DNA of 64,000 nt from an uncultured Bacteroides sp. (GTDB lineage Bacteria; Bacteroidota; Bacteroidia; Bacteroidales; Bacteroidaceae): the NCBI GenBank assembly GCA_944322335.1, contig CALUOU010000002.1, forward strand, positions 1 through 64,000, given 5' to 3'. The first letter of the stretch is position 1; every line of letters starts with the position of its first letter. The translations under genes were made by a program, and so were the position numbers. Positions 17,555-26,993 of this stretch are shown here, piece by piece. The notes under the pieces were generated by a model that was given only the letters and a program-made list of their open reading frames with translations, had not been told where the DNA came from and made no database searches.

Positions 17555-18550
17555 ATGGCACTCTCTCTGAAACACAATCTGACATCGGCCTATCTGGATG
17601 CTGCCCGGAAACTGTCTCCCCGCAAGAAGCGGAGGCGGATTGTGGCATATGTGGAAAGTTATGACGACGTGGCTTTCTGGCGCACATTGCTGGCTGAGTT
17701 TGAAAACGAAGAACGGTATTTTCAGGTGATGCTCCCCTCATCCACCTCTTTGGCCAAAGGCAAGAAATCTGTGCTGATGAACGCTTTGAACACAGACGGA
17801 CTGGGGCAAAGCCTGATAGCCTGTGTGGACAGCGATTATGATTTCCTGCTGCAGGGGCGCACATCGTTGTCGCGCAAGATCAACCGCAATCCTTATATAT
17901 TCCAGACGTATGGCTATGCCATCGAGAATTTCCATTGCTATGCCGAGAGCCTGCATGAGGTCTGTGTGCAGGCCACGCTGAACGACCGCCATCTGGTGGA
18001 CTTCCCGGAGTTTATGAGGCGTTATTCGCGGGTGGCTTATCCGTTGTTCTTGTGGAACGTCTGGTTCTACAGGCAGCATGACACTTATTCTTTTCCCATG
18101 TATGACTTCAACGCTTGCGTGCGCCTGCAGGAAGTGAGCCTTAAGCATCCCTACCGCTGCTTGGAACAGATGGAGGAAGGGGTGGCGGAGAAGCTGGACG
18201 AGCTGCAAAAGGATTTCCCGCAATACGTAGAGCCGGTGAAGGCGTTGGGGGAGGAGCTGACGCAATTGGGGCTGACTCCTGACACGACCTATCTGTACAT
18301 CCAGGGACATCACATCATGGACGGTGTGGTGATGAAACTGCTGGCACCGATCTGCACTCAGCTGCGCAGGGAGCGTGAACAGGAGATCAAACGCCTGGCC
18401 GAGCACAACGAACAGTTCCGGAACGAGCTGACAGGATATGAGAACAGTCAGGCTGCCGTGCAGCTGATGCTGAAGAAGAACAACAATTACAAGGATCTCT
18501 ATCTGTATCAATGGGTGAGAGATGACATCCGGAGATTCCTGAATGAGTGA
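17555..18550 (+). CDS. DUF4435 (TOPRIM-like) protein
   Basis: A 331-residue protein with the DUF4435 pattern. It has a conserved glutamate E34 in AYVESYDDVAFW and an acidic triad D92-S-D94-Y-D96 after a hydrophobic strand (LIACVDSDYD), as in TOPRIM nucleases such as OLD and AriB. Next comes AIENFHCYAES, typical of the family, and a long helical C-terminus. In PARIS, AriB is released from its AAA partner when an anti-restriction protein is sensed and then acts as a toxic nuclease. The acidic residues are intact, so activity is plausible. No anti-restriction trigger, transposon or integrase lies beside it, so this may be a resident gene pair. Confidence 0.82.
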   Translation: MALSLKHNLTSAYLDAARKLSPRKKRRRIVAYVESYDDVAFWRTLLAEFENEERYFQVMLPSSTSLAKGKKSVLMNALNTDGLGQSLIACVDSDYDFLLQGRTSLSRKINRNPYIFQTYGYAIENFHCYAESLHEVCVQATLNDRHLVDFPEFMRRYSRVAYPLFLWNVWFYRQHDTYSFPMYDFNACVRLQEVSLKHPYRCLEQMEEGVAEKLDELQKDFPQYVEPVKALGEELTQLGLTPDTTYLYIQGHHIMDGVVMKLLAPICTQLRREREQEIKRLAEHNEQFRNELTGYENSQAAVQLMLKKNNNYKDLYLYQWVRDDIRRFLNE

Positions 18551-18641
18551 TTAGTGCTTAGTGATAAGCGATTGACTGGCATTTGGCCGCCAACTAAAAA
18601 CTCATAAACTAAAGAACCATAAACTAAAGAACCCTTAATCA

Positions 18642-19940
18642 TTGATAAAAGTGGAAATACTGAATAGTTTAAGAAAGCTTCTGATTTCGATGGGCATTGC
18701 GCCCGACACGGCCGATGCGATGGATCATTTTGTGGCTTTTGCCCTTTTGGTGCTGATCGCTTTCACGGCTGACTTGATTTGCCGACGGGTGGTGCTGAAG
18801 GCTGTGGCCAAACTGGTGAAGAAGACCAAAGCCACGTGGGATGATGTCGTGTTTGACCATCGGGTGATGGTCCGTCTTAGCCACATGGTCGTGCCGCTCA
18901 CGATTTATCTGTTCGTGCCGATAGCCTTTGCCGATGTGGACAAGGTGACGGTCTCGCTGATACAGCGGATTTGTCAGGTGCTGATCATTCTTTCACTCCT
19001 GTGGTTCTCCCAGGCGTTTTTGAATGCGGTGTACAGTGTGTACAGCGAGATGGAGCGTTTTAAGAACCGGCCTTTGAAAGGGCTGCTGCAGACTGTCCAG
19101 GTGGTGCTGTGGTGTGTGGGGGTGATTATTATCATCAGTGTGCTGATCGACAAAGATCCCCTTTCGCTGCTGGCCGGACTGAGCGCGTTGTCGGCGGTGG
19201 CGATGCTGGTGTTTAAGGACAGTATCATCGGCTTTGTGAGCGGGGTGCAGCTTTCGGCCAACAACATGCTGAAAGTGGGCGACTGGATCAAGATGCCTAA
19301 AAACGATGTGGACGGCATTGTGATCGAGGTGACGCTGGCCACCGTGAAAGTGCGCAACTGGGACAACACCATCTCCACCGTTCCGCCATACGCCTTGGTG
19401 GGCGACTCGTTTCAGAACTGGAACGCCATGCGCGAGAGCGGGGGCAGGCGGATCAAGCGCAGCGTCAACATCGATATGAACACCGTGAGGTTCTGCACGC
19501 CGGAAATGCTGGAACGTTTCCGCAAGATCGGGCTGCTGAAGGACTATTTAGACCGCATGGAGCAAGAGACTGCTGCCTATAATGAAGAGCATGGGACAGG
19601 AAACGCAGACCTGGGCGGGCTGGCAGACGGGCGGCATCTGACCAATCTGGGAGTGTTGAGAGCCTATCTGGTGGCCTATTTGCGCAGCCTTCCCGTGACC
19701 AATCAAGACCTGCATTGCATGGTGCGCCAGCTGCAGCCTACCGAGCACGGCATTCCCCTGGAGATTTACTTCTTCTCGCGCGTCAAGGAATGGGTGCCCT
19801 ACGAAGGGATACAGTCGGACGTGTTTGACCACGTGCTGGCCATCATTCCGGAATTTGGCTTGCGGGTCTACCAGGCGCCTTCGGGATGGGACATCGCGCA
19901 ATGGAAAAAGAATGAAACCAAAAAGGATGTGCCAACATAG
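18642..19940 (+). CDS. MscS-family mechanosensitive channel
   Basis: About 432 residues. Membrane segments lie at roughly 25-47, 75-100, 115-135 and 155-190, followed by the pore helix region (LAGLSALSAVAMLVFKDSIIGFVSGVQL in type) and the conserved beta domain entry LKVGDWIKMPKNDVDGIVIEVTL. The C-terminal vestibule domain completes the fold. It should open under membrane tension to release solutes in hypo-osmotic shock. The start is uncertain: a TTG at 18642 gives the full first segment, with GTG at 18651 and ATG at 18690 as alternatives. A strong terminator overlaps its stop codon. Confidence 0.92.
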   Translation: MIKVEILNSLRKLLISMGIAPDTADAMDHFVAFALLVLIAFTADLICRRVVLKAVAKLVKKTKATWDDVVFDHRVMVRLSHMVVPLTIYLFVPIAFADVDKVTVSLIQRICQVLIILSLLWFSQAFLNAVYSVYSEMERFKNRPLKGLLQTVQVVLWCVGVIIIISVLIDKDPLSLLAGLSALSAVAMLVFKDSIIGFVSGVQLSANNMLKVGDWIKMPKNDVDGIVIEVTLATVKVRNWDNTISTVPPYALVGDSFQNWNAMRESGGRRIKRSVNIDMNTVRFCTPEMLERFRKIGLLKDYLDRMEQETAAYNEEHGTGNADLGGLADGRHLTNLGVLRAYLVAYLRSLPVTNQDLHCMVRQLQPTEHGIPLEIYFFSRVKEWVPYEGIQSDVFDHVLAIIPEFGLRVYQAPSGWDIAQWKKNETKKDVPT

Positions 19941-19964
19941 AGTTGACACATCCTGTGTTTTTTT
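19924..19964. terminator. Bidirectional terminator between mscS and the lipoprotein gene
   Basis: AGGATGTG (19924-19931) pairs with CACATCCT (19947-19954), extended by CAAC/GTTG, and is followed by a run of seven T. On the other strand five T follow the stem, so it can also end the convergent TonB-receptor/lipoprotein operon. Confidence 0.85.
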
Positions 19965-20004
19965 AAGTGATTTAGTTGACGGGAGAGCTAGCTCATCGCT
20001 CTTC

Positions 20005-22257
20005 TTATTCCCTTACCCAGTTGCCTTCGATCCAGTCGCAAGCTTCAACGGCCTCAGCCCACGTATAGCTCAGGGTGGGATCTACCACGTTGCCGGCCGC
20101 TACGAAGTCGGCGTTGGTGTAGATGCCTTCCTTGCTGCTCAACTCGGTGCCGGACTGGATGTTCAGCAGTTTGGAGATGCCGTTCTTCAGCGCGTTCTCT
20201 GTGTTGGCAGTCTCTACGGTGATAGCCATGGGCTTGCCGCAGACGATGGCGCCGTCAATCTCCACTTCCGTGCCTTCGCGCAGGCGGATGCCGCGAGTCT
20301 CATCCTGGCTGTTGCCTACGAGCAGGAGGTTGGACAGGATGGGGTGGGAAACGGGAGTGGCGTTGTTGTCGTTGCCGTTGTTGTCTGCTTCGATGAGGCA
20401 GTCACATCTGTAGCCCAGGCTCTCTTCCGATGCTTGGAATGCCAGCAGGTTTGTGCCTTCGCCGTTCCAGCCTTCTGTCCAGTCGAAGGAGTCATCGCTG
20501 CAGTTGGTCACCACCATTTCGCTTACGTTCACCGCGCCGCCGAAGAACTCGAAGCCGTCGTCAGAGCCCATGTAAGCCTGGCAGTGGTCTACGGTTGTGC
20601 CGTTGCCCACTCCGTAGAAAGAGATGCCGTTGGCCTCGTGCTCTTCATCGAAAGCATAGCCGGTGTATTCCAGGCGGATGTATTGCAGCGTGCCTGAGTT
20701 GTCAGCGTCGTTGTCGCCGCCGTAGGGAGCGTTGCCGATTTCAGAGAAGCCTGTCGCGCCTTCCGCATTGGTGTGGGCATATCCGCAGATGTGGATGCCG
20801 CCCCAAGATCCCTCTTCCTTGTTCTCAGAAGTCATGACGATGGGCTGGTCAGCTGTACCGACAGCGTTGATCTTAGCGCCTTGTTTAACGAGGATGTAGT
20901 CTACAATGTCATCATGTTTGGCAATCAGTGTCACGCCTTCCTGGATGTTCAGGGTAGCGCCGGCGTTGACAACGTATGCGCCGCTGAGATAATAGGTGTT
21001 GCCTGCTCCCAGGGTGATGTCTTCAGAGAGTTCGCCGTTCAGTTCGCTTCCGTCCGGCACGATGTTCTCGGTCACTTCGCTGCTGTTGCCCCAAGCCTTG
21101 GTCCATCCGTTGATCCAAGAGTAGGCTGCGGCGATGGCGTTGTAGTCAGCATACGGATTGCTTTGGTTGGTCAGGTTGCCGTCTGCCAGGAAGTCATCGT
21201 TGGTGTAGATGCCTTCTTTGCAGGCCAGCGCACCGCTGATCTTTACTTCCTTCATGGCCGAAGTGCCGTCTTTCAGCGCGTTTTCAGTCTGCTCGCTTTC
21301 CACGTAGATAGCGTCAGCCTTGTTGTAAACCTGTACGTTGTTCATTGTGACTTGTGTGCCCCGGCGCAGGTGGATGCCCTTCACTTGATCTTCATAGTCG
21401 CTGCCGATGAGGAGCAGGTTGTTCAGTGTGGGGTGAGAGACCGGAGTCGCGTTGAAGTTGTTCTCGTTGTTGTCTGCTTCGATGAGGCAGTCGCAGGCGT
21501 AGCTCAGGACATCATAGCTTTCCTGTACGGCGATCAGGTCGCTGGCCGTGCCGTTCCAGCCTTCTGTCCAGTCGAAAGAGTCGTCGCTACAGTTGGTGGC
21601 GACCATGTTGCTGACGTTTACCGCGCCGCCGAAGAACTCGAAACCGTCGTCAGAGCCCATGTAAGCCTGGCAGTGGTCTACGGTTGTGCCGTTGCCTACG
21701 CCATAGAAGGTGATGCCGTTGGCTTCGTGGTCTTCGTCGAAGGCATAGCCCGTATATTCCACACGCACATATTGCAGCACGCCGGAGTTGTCACTGTCAT
21801 CGTTGCCTCCATACGTGGCGTTGCCTATCTCAGAGTTTCCTTTGCCGCCTTCCGCGTTGGTGTGGGCGCGTCCGCAGATGTGGATGCCGCCCCATGCGCC
21901 CGGCTCTTCACGTTGGGCGGTCATGACAATGGGCTGGCTGGCTGTACCTCTGGCGTTGATCTTGGCGCCTTGCTTGATGAGGATGTAGTCCACTTGATCG
22001 TCGTATTGCGCGATGATGGTCACTCCCGGCTCGATATTCAGGGTAGCGCCTTCTTCCACTGTGTAAGCGCCGTTCAGCTGATACGTCGTTCCGCTTTTCA
22101 GGGTCACGTCGTCTGTGACAGATCCGCTCAGGACGGTCTCGGAGCCTCCTCCGTTATCGCCGCCTGCGGTTTCTTCGTCGTCGCTGCAGGAAGCGGCGAA
22201 GAGCGTTACTCCGGCCATCAAGGCCAATGAAAAGAAATTTCTGTTCAATGATCTCAT
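20005..22257 (-). CDS. Duplicated beta-helix surface lipoprotein
   Basis: A 750-residue lipoprotein. The signal peptide ends in LFAAS-C; the acidic SDDEE that follows resembles the surface-export signal of Bacteroidetes lipoproteins. Two tandem domains (about 42-385 and 400-750) repeat the same order of motifs: GATLNI, YILxKQGAKIN, WGGIHICG, SDDGFEFFGGAVNVS and SDDSFDWTEGWNG. This suggests a right-handed beta-helix with Asp-rich, possibly metal-binding, turns. Conserved cysteines (HICG, HCQAY, NCSDD, CDCLIEAD) recur in both halves. It lies 64 bases downstream of a TonB-dependent receptor, so it is probably that receptor's surface partner. It is not a SusD protein, and the substrate is unknown. 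Confidence 0.87.
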   Translation of the reverse strand: MRSLNRNFFSLALMAGVTLFAASCSDDEETAGGDNGGGSETVLSGSVTDDVTLKSGTTYQLNGAYTVEEGATLNIEPGVTIIAQYDDQVDYILIKQGAKINARGTASQPIVMTAQREEPGAWGGIHICGRAHTNAEGGKGNSEIGNATYGGNDDSDNSGVLQYVRVEYTGYAFDEDHEANGITFYGVGNGTTVDHCQAYMGSDDGFEFFGGAVNVSNMVATNCSDDSFDWTEGWNGTASDLIAVQESYDVLSYACDCLIEADNNENNFNATPVSHPTLNNLLLIGSDYEDQVKGIHLRRGTQVTMNNVQVYNKADAIYVESEQTENALKDGTSAMKEVKISGALACKEGIYTNDDFLADGNLTNQSNPYADYNAIAAAYSWINGWTKAWGNSSEVTENIVPDGSELNGELSEDITLGAGNTYYLSGAYVVNAGATLNIQEGVTLIAKHDDIVDYILVKQGAKINAVGTADQPIVMTSENKEEGSWGGIHICGYAHTNAEGATGFSEIGNAPYGGDNDADNSGTLQYIRLEYTGYAFDEEHEANGISFYGVGNGTTVDHCQAYMGSDDGFEFFGGAVNVSEMVVTNCSDDSFDWTEGWNGEGTNLLAFQASEESLGYRCDCLIEADNNGNDNNATPVSHPILSNLLLVGNSQDETRGIRLREGTEVEIDGAIVCGKPMAITVETANTENALKNGISKLLNIQSGTELSSKEGIYTNADFVAAGNVVDPTLSYTWAEAVEACDWIEGNWVRE

Positions 22258-22321
22258 AATTTTGAAAGTTATGGTTAATAAAATTTATAGTTACTGATTA
22301 GTGTTTTATCTTATGGGGCGT

Positions 22322-25021
22322 TCAGAGCTGCCATGTGAATCCTATCTGGAAGCTGCTTCCATCCTTGTAGCGTTCCACTTCTACGACTTCGCCGGTCTCT
22401 GGCACGTCTTGCTTGAAGATGATGGCACGGTTCAGCAGGTCGTGTACCTGCAGTTTCAGGCTGAAACGACTGTTGAAGGCATAGCTTGCGTTGAAGTTCA
22501 TGGTGTGGCGGGTCTGTTCCTTGATGTCGCCCAGGTTGGACACGCCTACGGCATGGATGCGGCGGCCCTGCAGGTTGTAGAGCAACGCCAGGTTGAGCTG
22601 TCTTTCTTCGCCGAAGCGGGGAGAGTAGGTCAGGTCGGCATTCAGCAGGATGGGCGACGCGCCTTGCAGGGAGCGTTCCTTGTTGGTGTAGGCGCCGCCT
22701 TCAGGCAATTTCACGTTGGTGTACATGTAGGACATGTTGGCTCCTATACGGAAGTCTTTCACGATCTGTTTACGCATCTCCACTTCGATGCCGGCGGCCA
22801 TGCCTTGGTCGGCGTTCTGGAACGAGTGGTAAGTCGATCCGCCTTGCAGGGCTTGTATGCGCTCGATGGGGCTGTCCAGATGTTTGTAATAGCCGGTGAG
22901 GGAGAACATGTCGCCGTTTTTGGCGAAGCGTTCGTAACGCACGTCGAGGTTGTAGTTGTAGCCGTTCTGCAGATCTCCGTTACCACGGATCTGTGCCGCG
23001 CCGTAGGATTCCTGATAAAGGAACGGGGCCATTTCGATGAACGAAGGGCGGGTGACGGTGCGCGACACGGCGAAGCGTAAGGCGTTGGAGTCGTTGATGC
23101 TGTATTTCAGGTTCACGGTGGGGAAGAGGTCATGTTTGTCCAGGTCGCGGCGGCGGTTGTATTTTGCCTCGCCTTCGATGGCATACTCCACCCACTGTTT
23201 GCTCATCTCGTAGCGCAGACCTACGTTCACCAGCAGGTTGTCCAGCGGATAGAAGTCGGTGGTTGCGTAGGCGGCATAGATTTCCGTGCCGGCGCGGTAG
23301 GTGTCGTGCGACTGCATCTTGCGGTCGATCTGGATGCTTCCGTTGGCTACGTTTTCCTGGTTCAGGAAGCCGTCGGTATGGTAGATGTTCTCGATTTCCG
23401 GATTCAGCCTGTTCAGGTTGTAGTAGAAGCGGGTGCCCATGTAGTCACGGTTCTTGTCCTTGTAGCTGAAGCCCATTTTGACGAAGTTGTTTTCCTTCCA
23501 GTCATATTTCAGGGCGACATTCCCCACCCATTCGTCTTCGTTCAGGTCGCCGAAGTAGCGCATGGTCTCCTGGCGGTTCAGTTTGAAGAGGCTGAGCGAG
23601 CCGTCGCTGTTTTTCTGGTACATCACCTGGCGGCGGTCAGGCTCCGAGCTGCTGGTTTTTCCGTAAGAGCCTCCCCACGTCAGTTCCCAGCGCTTGCCGA
23701 AATAGTGCAGGCCGTTCACCTGGTGGTTTTGCAGGGTGTAGATGTGCGTGATGTCGTTGCTGCCGATCAGCTCGTGGTCTTCAGCGTCCACACCCTCGCG
23801 GCGCTGGTAGGAGTCTTCCACGTTGCGGGCATAAAAGAACGTGTAACCCACCCGGTCGCGTTCGCGCAGGGTCAGGCTCAGCGACGCCAGTCCGGCCATG
23901 TTCAGCGCGCTGGTATATTCGTCATAGCCGAAATCGTCCTGTATGGTGCCGCTTGCCTCCAGGATCTTGTAGTAGGCGTCTTTCATGATCCGCGATTCAT
24001 TGCTGATGCTGAACGCGGTCAGCAGGCTGAGCGTCTGATTGCCGATGCCGAAGTCTTTCCCCAGCCCGATGTTGCCGCTGAAGTCTGGAAGGGCGGTCTT
24101 CCTGTCCACTTCAAAGGTGGTATTGAAAATGTTGTGTTGCGTCACATATTCGTCAAAGTCCATCAGGCTCATGTTATAGACATTCTCGTCCAGGGAAGGG
24201 TTTTTGAAGAGCGATCCCCTGTCCATCTGGTAGAAGTCTTTGCCGAGGGCGTTGAAGTGTCCGCCTGCGTTGAAGCTGATGTTGAAGAAGTCTTGGGACA
24301 TGTTCTCCTTGGTGCTGATGTCGATGTGCGCGCCGCTGTAGTCTGCGAATACGGCTGCGTCATACACCTTGCTTACGGTGATGTTCTGCACGGTGCTGGA
24401 GGGGAAGAGGTCCAGTGGCACCAGCTTGTTGTCGGGGTTGGGCGAGGCGATGGGCAGTCCGTTCAGGGTTGTTGTGCTGTACCGGTCGCCCAGTCCGCGC
24501 ACGATCAGCTGGCCGGCGTCCGCGATGGAGATGCCGGTGATTTGCTTCACGCCTTCCTGCACGTTGCCGATGCCTTTCAGGCTCATTTCCTTCGCTCCCA
24601 GGTTCTCGATGGCAAGGGTCGCCTTCTGGCGCTCCATCTGTAGGGCGCGTTCGCCTTCCAGGTTTTTGCGGGCGGTGATGGACACTTCCCCTAAGGTCTG
24701 TGTGTCCGTTTCCATTTCGATGTTCAGTGTGACAGGACTGTCGCCCACCACGATATCCGTCAGGCGCACATCTTTATAGCCCACGTAACGTATTTCCAGC
24801 GTGTATGTTCCGTTGGCTACGGTCAGCGTATAGTTTCCGTCAATGTCAGCTATTGCGCCTTGAGAGGTTCCAGAGATCTGGATGGTAGCGCCCGTCAGAG
24901 GATCTTTGGTTTGTTTGTCGGTCACGGTTCCTTTGATTGTGCCCGCCATGGCTGTCATGGCAGAAAGCGTCAGGAACAACAAGATGAAGAGTATTCTTCC
25001 AAGGTCTAATTTTGTACTCAT
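22322..25021 (-). CDS. TonB-dependent outer-membrane receptor
   Basis: An 899-residue receptor with a signal peptide (to about AMAG), an N-terminal carboxypeptidase-regulatory-like domain (about 27-108, GTVTDKQTKDPLTGATIQI and NGTYTLEIRYVGYKD), a plug domain (about 120-235, including LIVRGLGDRYSTTTLNGLPI) and a 22-strand barrel ending in an aromatic residue pattern (QIGFTWQL). It imports a ligand across the outer membrane using TonB energy. Its partner is a beta-helix lipoprotein rather than SusD, so polysaccharide uptake of the Sus type is unlikely; a metal, phosphate-containing or other ligand is more likely. Upstream, TTAC motifs at 25067, 25100 and 25111 form an 11-bp-phased pattern that could be an operator. 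Confidence 0.93.
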   Translation of the reverse strand: MSTKLDLGRILFILLFLTLSAMTAMAGTIKGTVTDKQTKDPLTGATIQISGTSQGAIADIDGNYTLTVANGTYTLEIRYVGYKDVRLTDIVVGDSPVTLNIEMETDTQTLGEVSITARKNLEGERALQMERQKATLAIENLGAKEMSLKGIGNVQEGVKQITGISIADAGQLIVRGLGDRYSTTTLNGLPIASPNPDNKLVPLDLFPSSTVQNITVSKVYDAAVFADYSGAHIDISTKENMSQDFFNISFNAGGHFNALGKDFYQMDRGSLFKNPSLDENVYNMSLMDFDEYVTQHNIFNTTFEVDRKTALPDFSGNIGLGKDFGIGNQTLSLLTAFSISNESRIMKDAYYKILEASGTIQDDFGYDEYTSALNMAGLASLSLTLRERDRVGYTFFYARNVEDSYQRREGVDAEDHELIGSNDITHIYTLQNHQVNGLHYFGKRWELTWGGSYGKTSSSEPDRRQVMYQKNSDGSLSLFKLNRQETMRYFGDLNEDEWVGNVALKYDWKENNFVKMGFSYKDKNRDYMGTRFYYNLNRLNPEIENIYHTDGFLNQENVANGSIQIDRKMQSHDTYRAGTEIYAAYATTDFYPLDNLLVNVGLRYEMSKQWVEYAIEGEAKYNRRRDLDKHDLFPTVNLKYSINDSNALRFAVSRTVTRPSFIEMAPFLYQESYGAAQIRGNGDLQNGYNYNLDVRYERFAKNGDMFSLTGYYKHLDSPIERIQALQGGSTYHSFQNADQGMAAGIEVEMRKQIVKDFRIGANMSYMYTNVKLPEGGAYTNKERSLQGASPILLNADLTYSPRFGEERQLNLALLYNLQGRRIHAVGVSNLGDIKEQTRHTMNFNASYAFNSRFSLKLQVHDLLNRAIIFKQDVPETGEVVEVERYKDGSSFQIGFTWQL

Positions 25022-25489
25022 CTTTTTTATGCGTCTTAATTTCGGTGCAAAGATGAGGCTTCTGTGTTACAGGAACGCTACGGCATTTTCACGTTCGTCT
25101 TACATGTCTGTTACGAAGACATTGCAAGTGATGGGGGAGATGTCGCAGAGGTTGTGGTGGAGACGGACTATACCTCTTTTTATAATAATAGGGCAGCCGT
25201 ATCAGAACAGAGCGTGAAACCGGGATAAGCCGCCATCAGAAAGCGTCCGCCGCTTTTTCTGACCCGATGTGTACAGGCCATTTGTGACAGGTCGACTGTC
25301 GGCGGAATCCTTGTTTTGCTGACATAAAGATGCGGAAGTCCTGCATTCGCTTACAGCATACATTTTCAAAACCGTGCAAACAGAAGCGTTGACTATACAA
25401 ATTCTGTATAAAGATGCGGAATGAGCCGCATCGGGAGGGTGATTTACGTGTCACAAGAGGGCGGATGACGCATGGAAACGATGCCGGGA

Positions 25490-25577
25490 CATGCGTGCGG
25501 CAGCTCTGGCTTATGCGTGCGGCGCGTGGACGATGCGCGTGCGGTGAGACCGCCGCATGCGTGTGGTGGAAAAGGCG
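25490..25577 (+). repeat. Four-unit 22-bp array, YRYGCGTGCGG core
   Basis: Units start at 25490, 25512, 25534 and 25556, each exactly 22 bases apart, with cores CATGCGTGCGG, TATGCGTGCGG, TGCGCGTGCGG and CATGCGTGTGG. The remaining 11 bases of each unit differ. It is directly followed by the shared 194-base element, as at 45.4 kb. Confidence 0.85.
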
Positions 25578-25763
25578 GGTGTTTTTGCGGCCTTTGACGG
25601 CAGGGAAAGGCGGGGTGGAAACGCTCTTTGAGATGTAAGGATTTAGCTATATCACTGCAAGACAGACGGTTGCTGATTTTCATTCCATTTTTTGAAGCGA
25701 TCCGGTCATCCGGATGGGAACAGGCGATTCTGAGGCGGGTAGAAATGCAAAGTGTCAGATTGT
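25570..25763. repeat. Dispersed 194-base non-coding element, copy A
   Basis: It aligns without gaps to 45450-45643: my hand count gives about 135 identical bases of 193, with the last 23 bases identical (ending AAGTGTCAGATTGT). No shared reading frame spans both copies. It lies 119 bases beyond the 3' end of the frameshifted lipoprotein gene. It could be a MITE-like element or a non-coding RNA. Confidence 0.75.
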
Positions 25764-25881
25764 AACCAGACACAGCCGATTCGCCAAATGCCTGGAAAGG
25801 CGTTGGAATTTTGATGCGGTTGCCCCTTGGGTAGAGACATCTATAGTCCGTGAGCTCTTTGTGGAATGCTAAGGAAAGGTG

Positions 25882-26866
25882 TCATGGGCTGGTATGGATC
25901 GGATAGGTCAGGAAGAAATCTTCAAGCTCATCGTTGTAACCGTAAATGATGCCCTGTTTTTCGTCAATGTCAAACAGGGAAGGGGCAATGTCAAACGTGT
26001 AGCGTGCCACGGACCGGCCTTCATAGTCAAACACTTCCAAGGCGTAGCCGTCTTTCAGGTCATTGCAAAGAGCGTAGATATACTCCTGTCCCGCTATCAC
26101 GTGGGCATAGTAATACCGCGTGTTTTCAAAGTCTCCCGGACGGATCAGGGTCTTGGCGTTGCTGTCCTTCAGCCTGACGTGCAGCCGCAGGGTGGAAGCG
26201 TCATAGATGTCGATCTGCTTTTTCAGGCAATAGGCGTAGACGATGTACCGGCCGTTGGCTGCCAGAATGCCACGGCTCTCGTAGAAGAAGCTTTCGCCGT
26301 GCTCCTCTGTCTCCAGCCCGATCCGTCCGGTCTCTTCCCCTTGGTTCAGACTTATCTTTTTCAGGGCAAATTCGCCGGGTATCGCGCTGTAGACCAGGAT
26401 AGAGTCATGTAGGATGTGCATCTGGTTGAACGATTCGTAGCGGGGCAACCGATAGTCCCGTATGAATGTGGGGGGCATTTCCGCTTGGGAGCGAGAATCG
26501 TTTGATGGTGAAAGGTGTATATCCCCAGATGTACAGGTCGGGAGAGGTGCTGCGGCAGAACAGGGGGAAAAGGGCGAACTCATCCTTGCTCTGTCCTTTC
26601 GTGCCGCTTTTGTGGCGTAAGGAGAGAGTTGGCAGCGAATACATGTAGAGCATGGTGTCGTTGCGGCTGCTGATCACAAACAGCGCACTGTCTTTCACCA
26701 TCAGGAGGTCTGGCGCGATGATTTCGTTCATCTCCTTTTTTCGGGTAGTCAGGTGTTCTTCATGAGCGAAAGGCTGCATCTCAGTCTCAGGTTGTGAAGG
26801 GGTGCAGGCGGAAAGGCTTGCCAACATGGCAACAGATGTGACGATCCGGTGGGGTAGGTGTTTCAT
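25882..26866 (-). pseudogene. BF3164-like lipoprotein, frameshifted
   Basis: A lipoprotein of the BF3164 / six-bladed TolB-like propeller type read in two frames. The first part (26866 down to about 26476) has a lipobox LASLSA-C and the family region SGTKGQSKDEFALFP. The second part continues from about 26475 to 25882 with MPPTFIRDYRLP, then FYESRGILAANGRYIVYAY and a normal C-terminus. The switch fits one extra C in a run of six (G at 26470-26475 on the plus strand); removing one base restores a single protein of about 327 residues. This may be a real inactivating or phase-variable frameshift, or a sequencing error. The family's role is unknown. Confidence 0.75.
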
Positions 26867-26930
26867 GTTTCGTTTTATGTGAACAGGCGGTTGATTTATT
26901 AGGCGAAGTTTTTGAAATGTGCCGATAAGC

Positions 26931-26965
26931 AGATCCCCGACAACCGAACCGGTTGTCGGGGATCT
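26931..26965. terminator. Long hairpin after nuoN
   Basis: AGATCCCCGACAACCG pairs with its complement across an AAC loop, giving a 16-bp perfect stem 28 bases beyond the nuoN stop. A T-rich stretch follows on the plus strand and a weak one on the minus strand. It probably ends the nuo operon. Confidence 0.75.
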
Positions 26966-26993
26966 TTCTATAAGTAAGGCTGAAGTCAGCCGC

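Larger units (their letters stand above)
25022..25881. other. Gene-free region upstream of the TonB receptor
   Basis: About 860 bases. A -7-like box (CATCTTTG on the minus strand, 25048-25055) and 11-bp-phased TTAC motifs lie nearest the receptor. Two ATAAAGATGCGGAA copies follow at 25324 and 25408, then a 22-bp repeat array (25490-25577) and a 194-base element shared with 45.5 kb. I see no credible gene. Confidence 0.7.

Noticed and set aside
25414..25773. ORFs on both strands across the 25.5-kb repeat island, considered as genes shared with 45.4 kb
   Set aside because: The frames do not correspond between the two homologous copies, so the conservation is not that of a protein.
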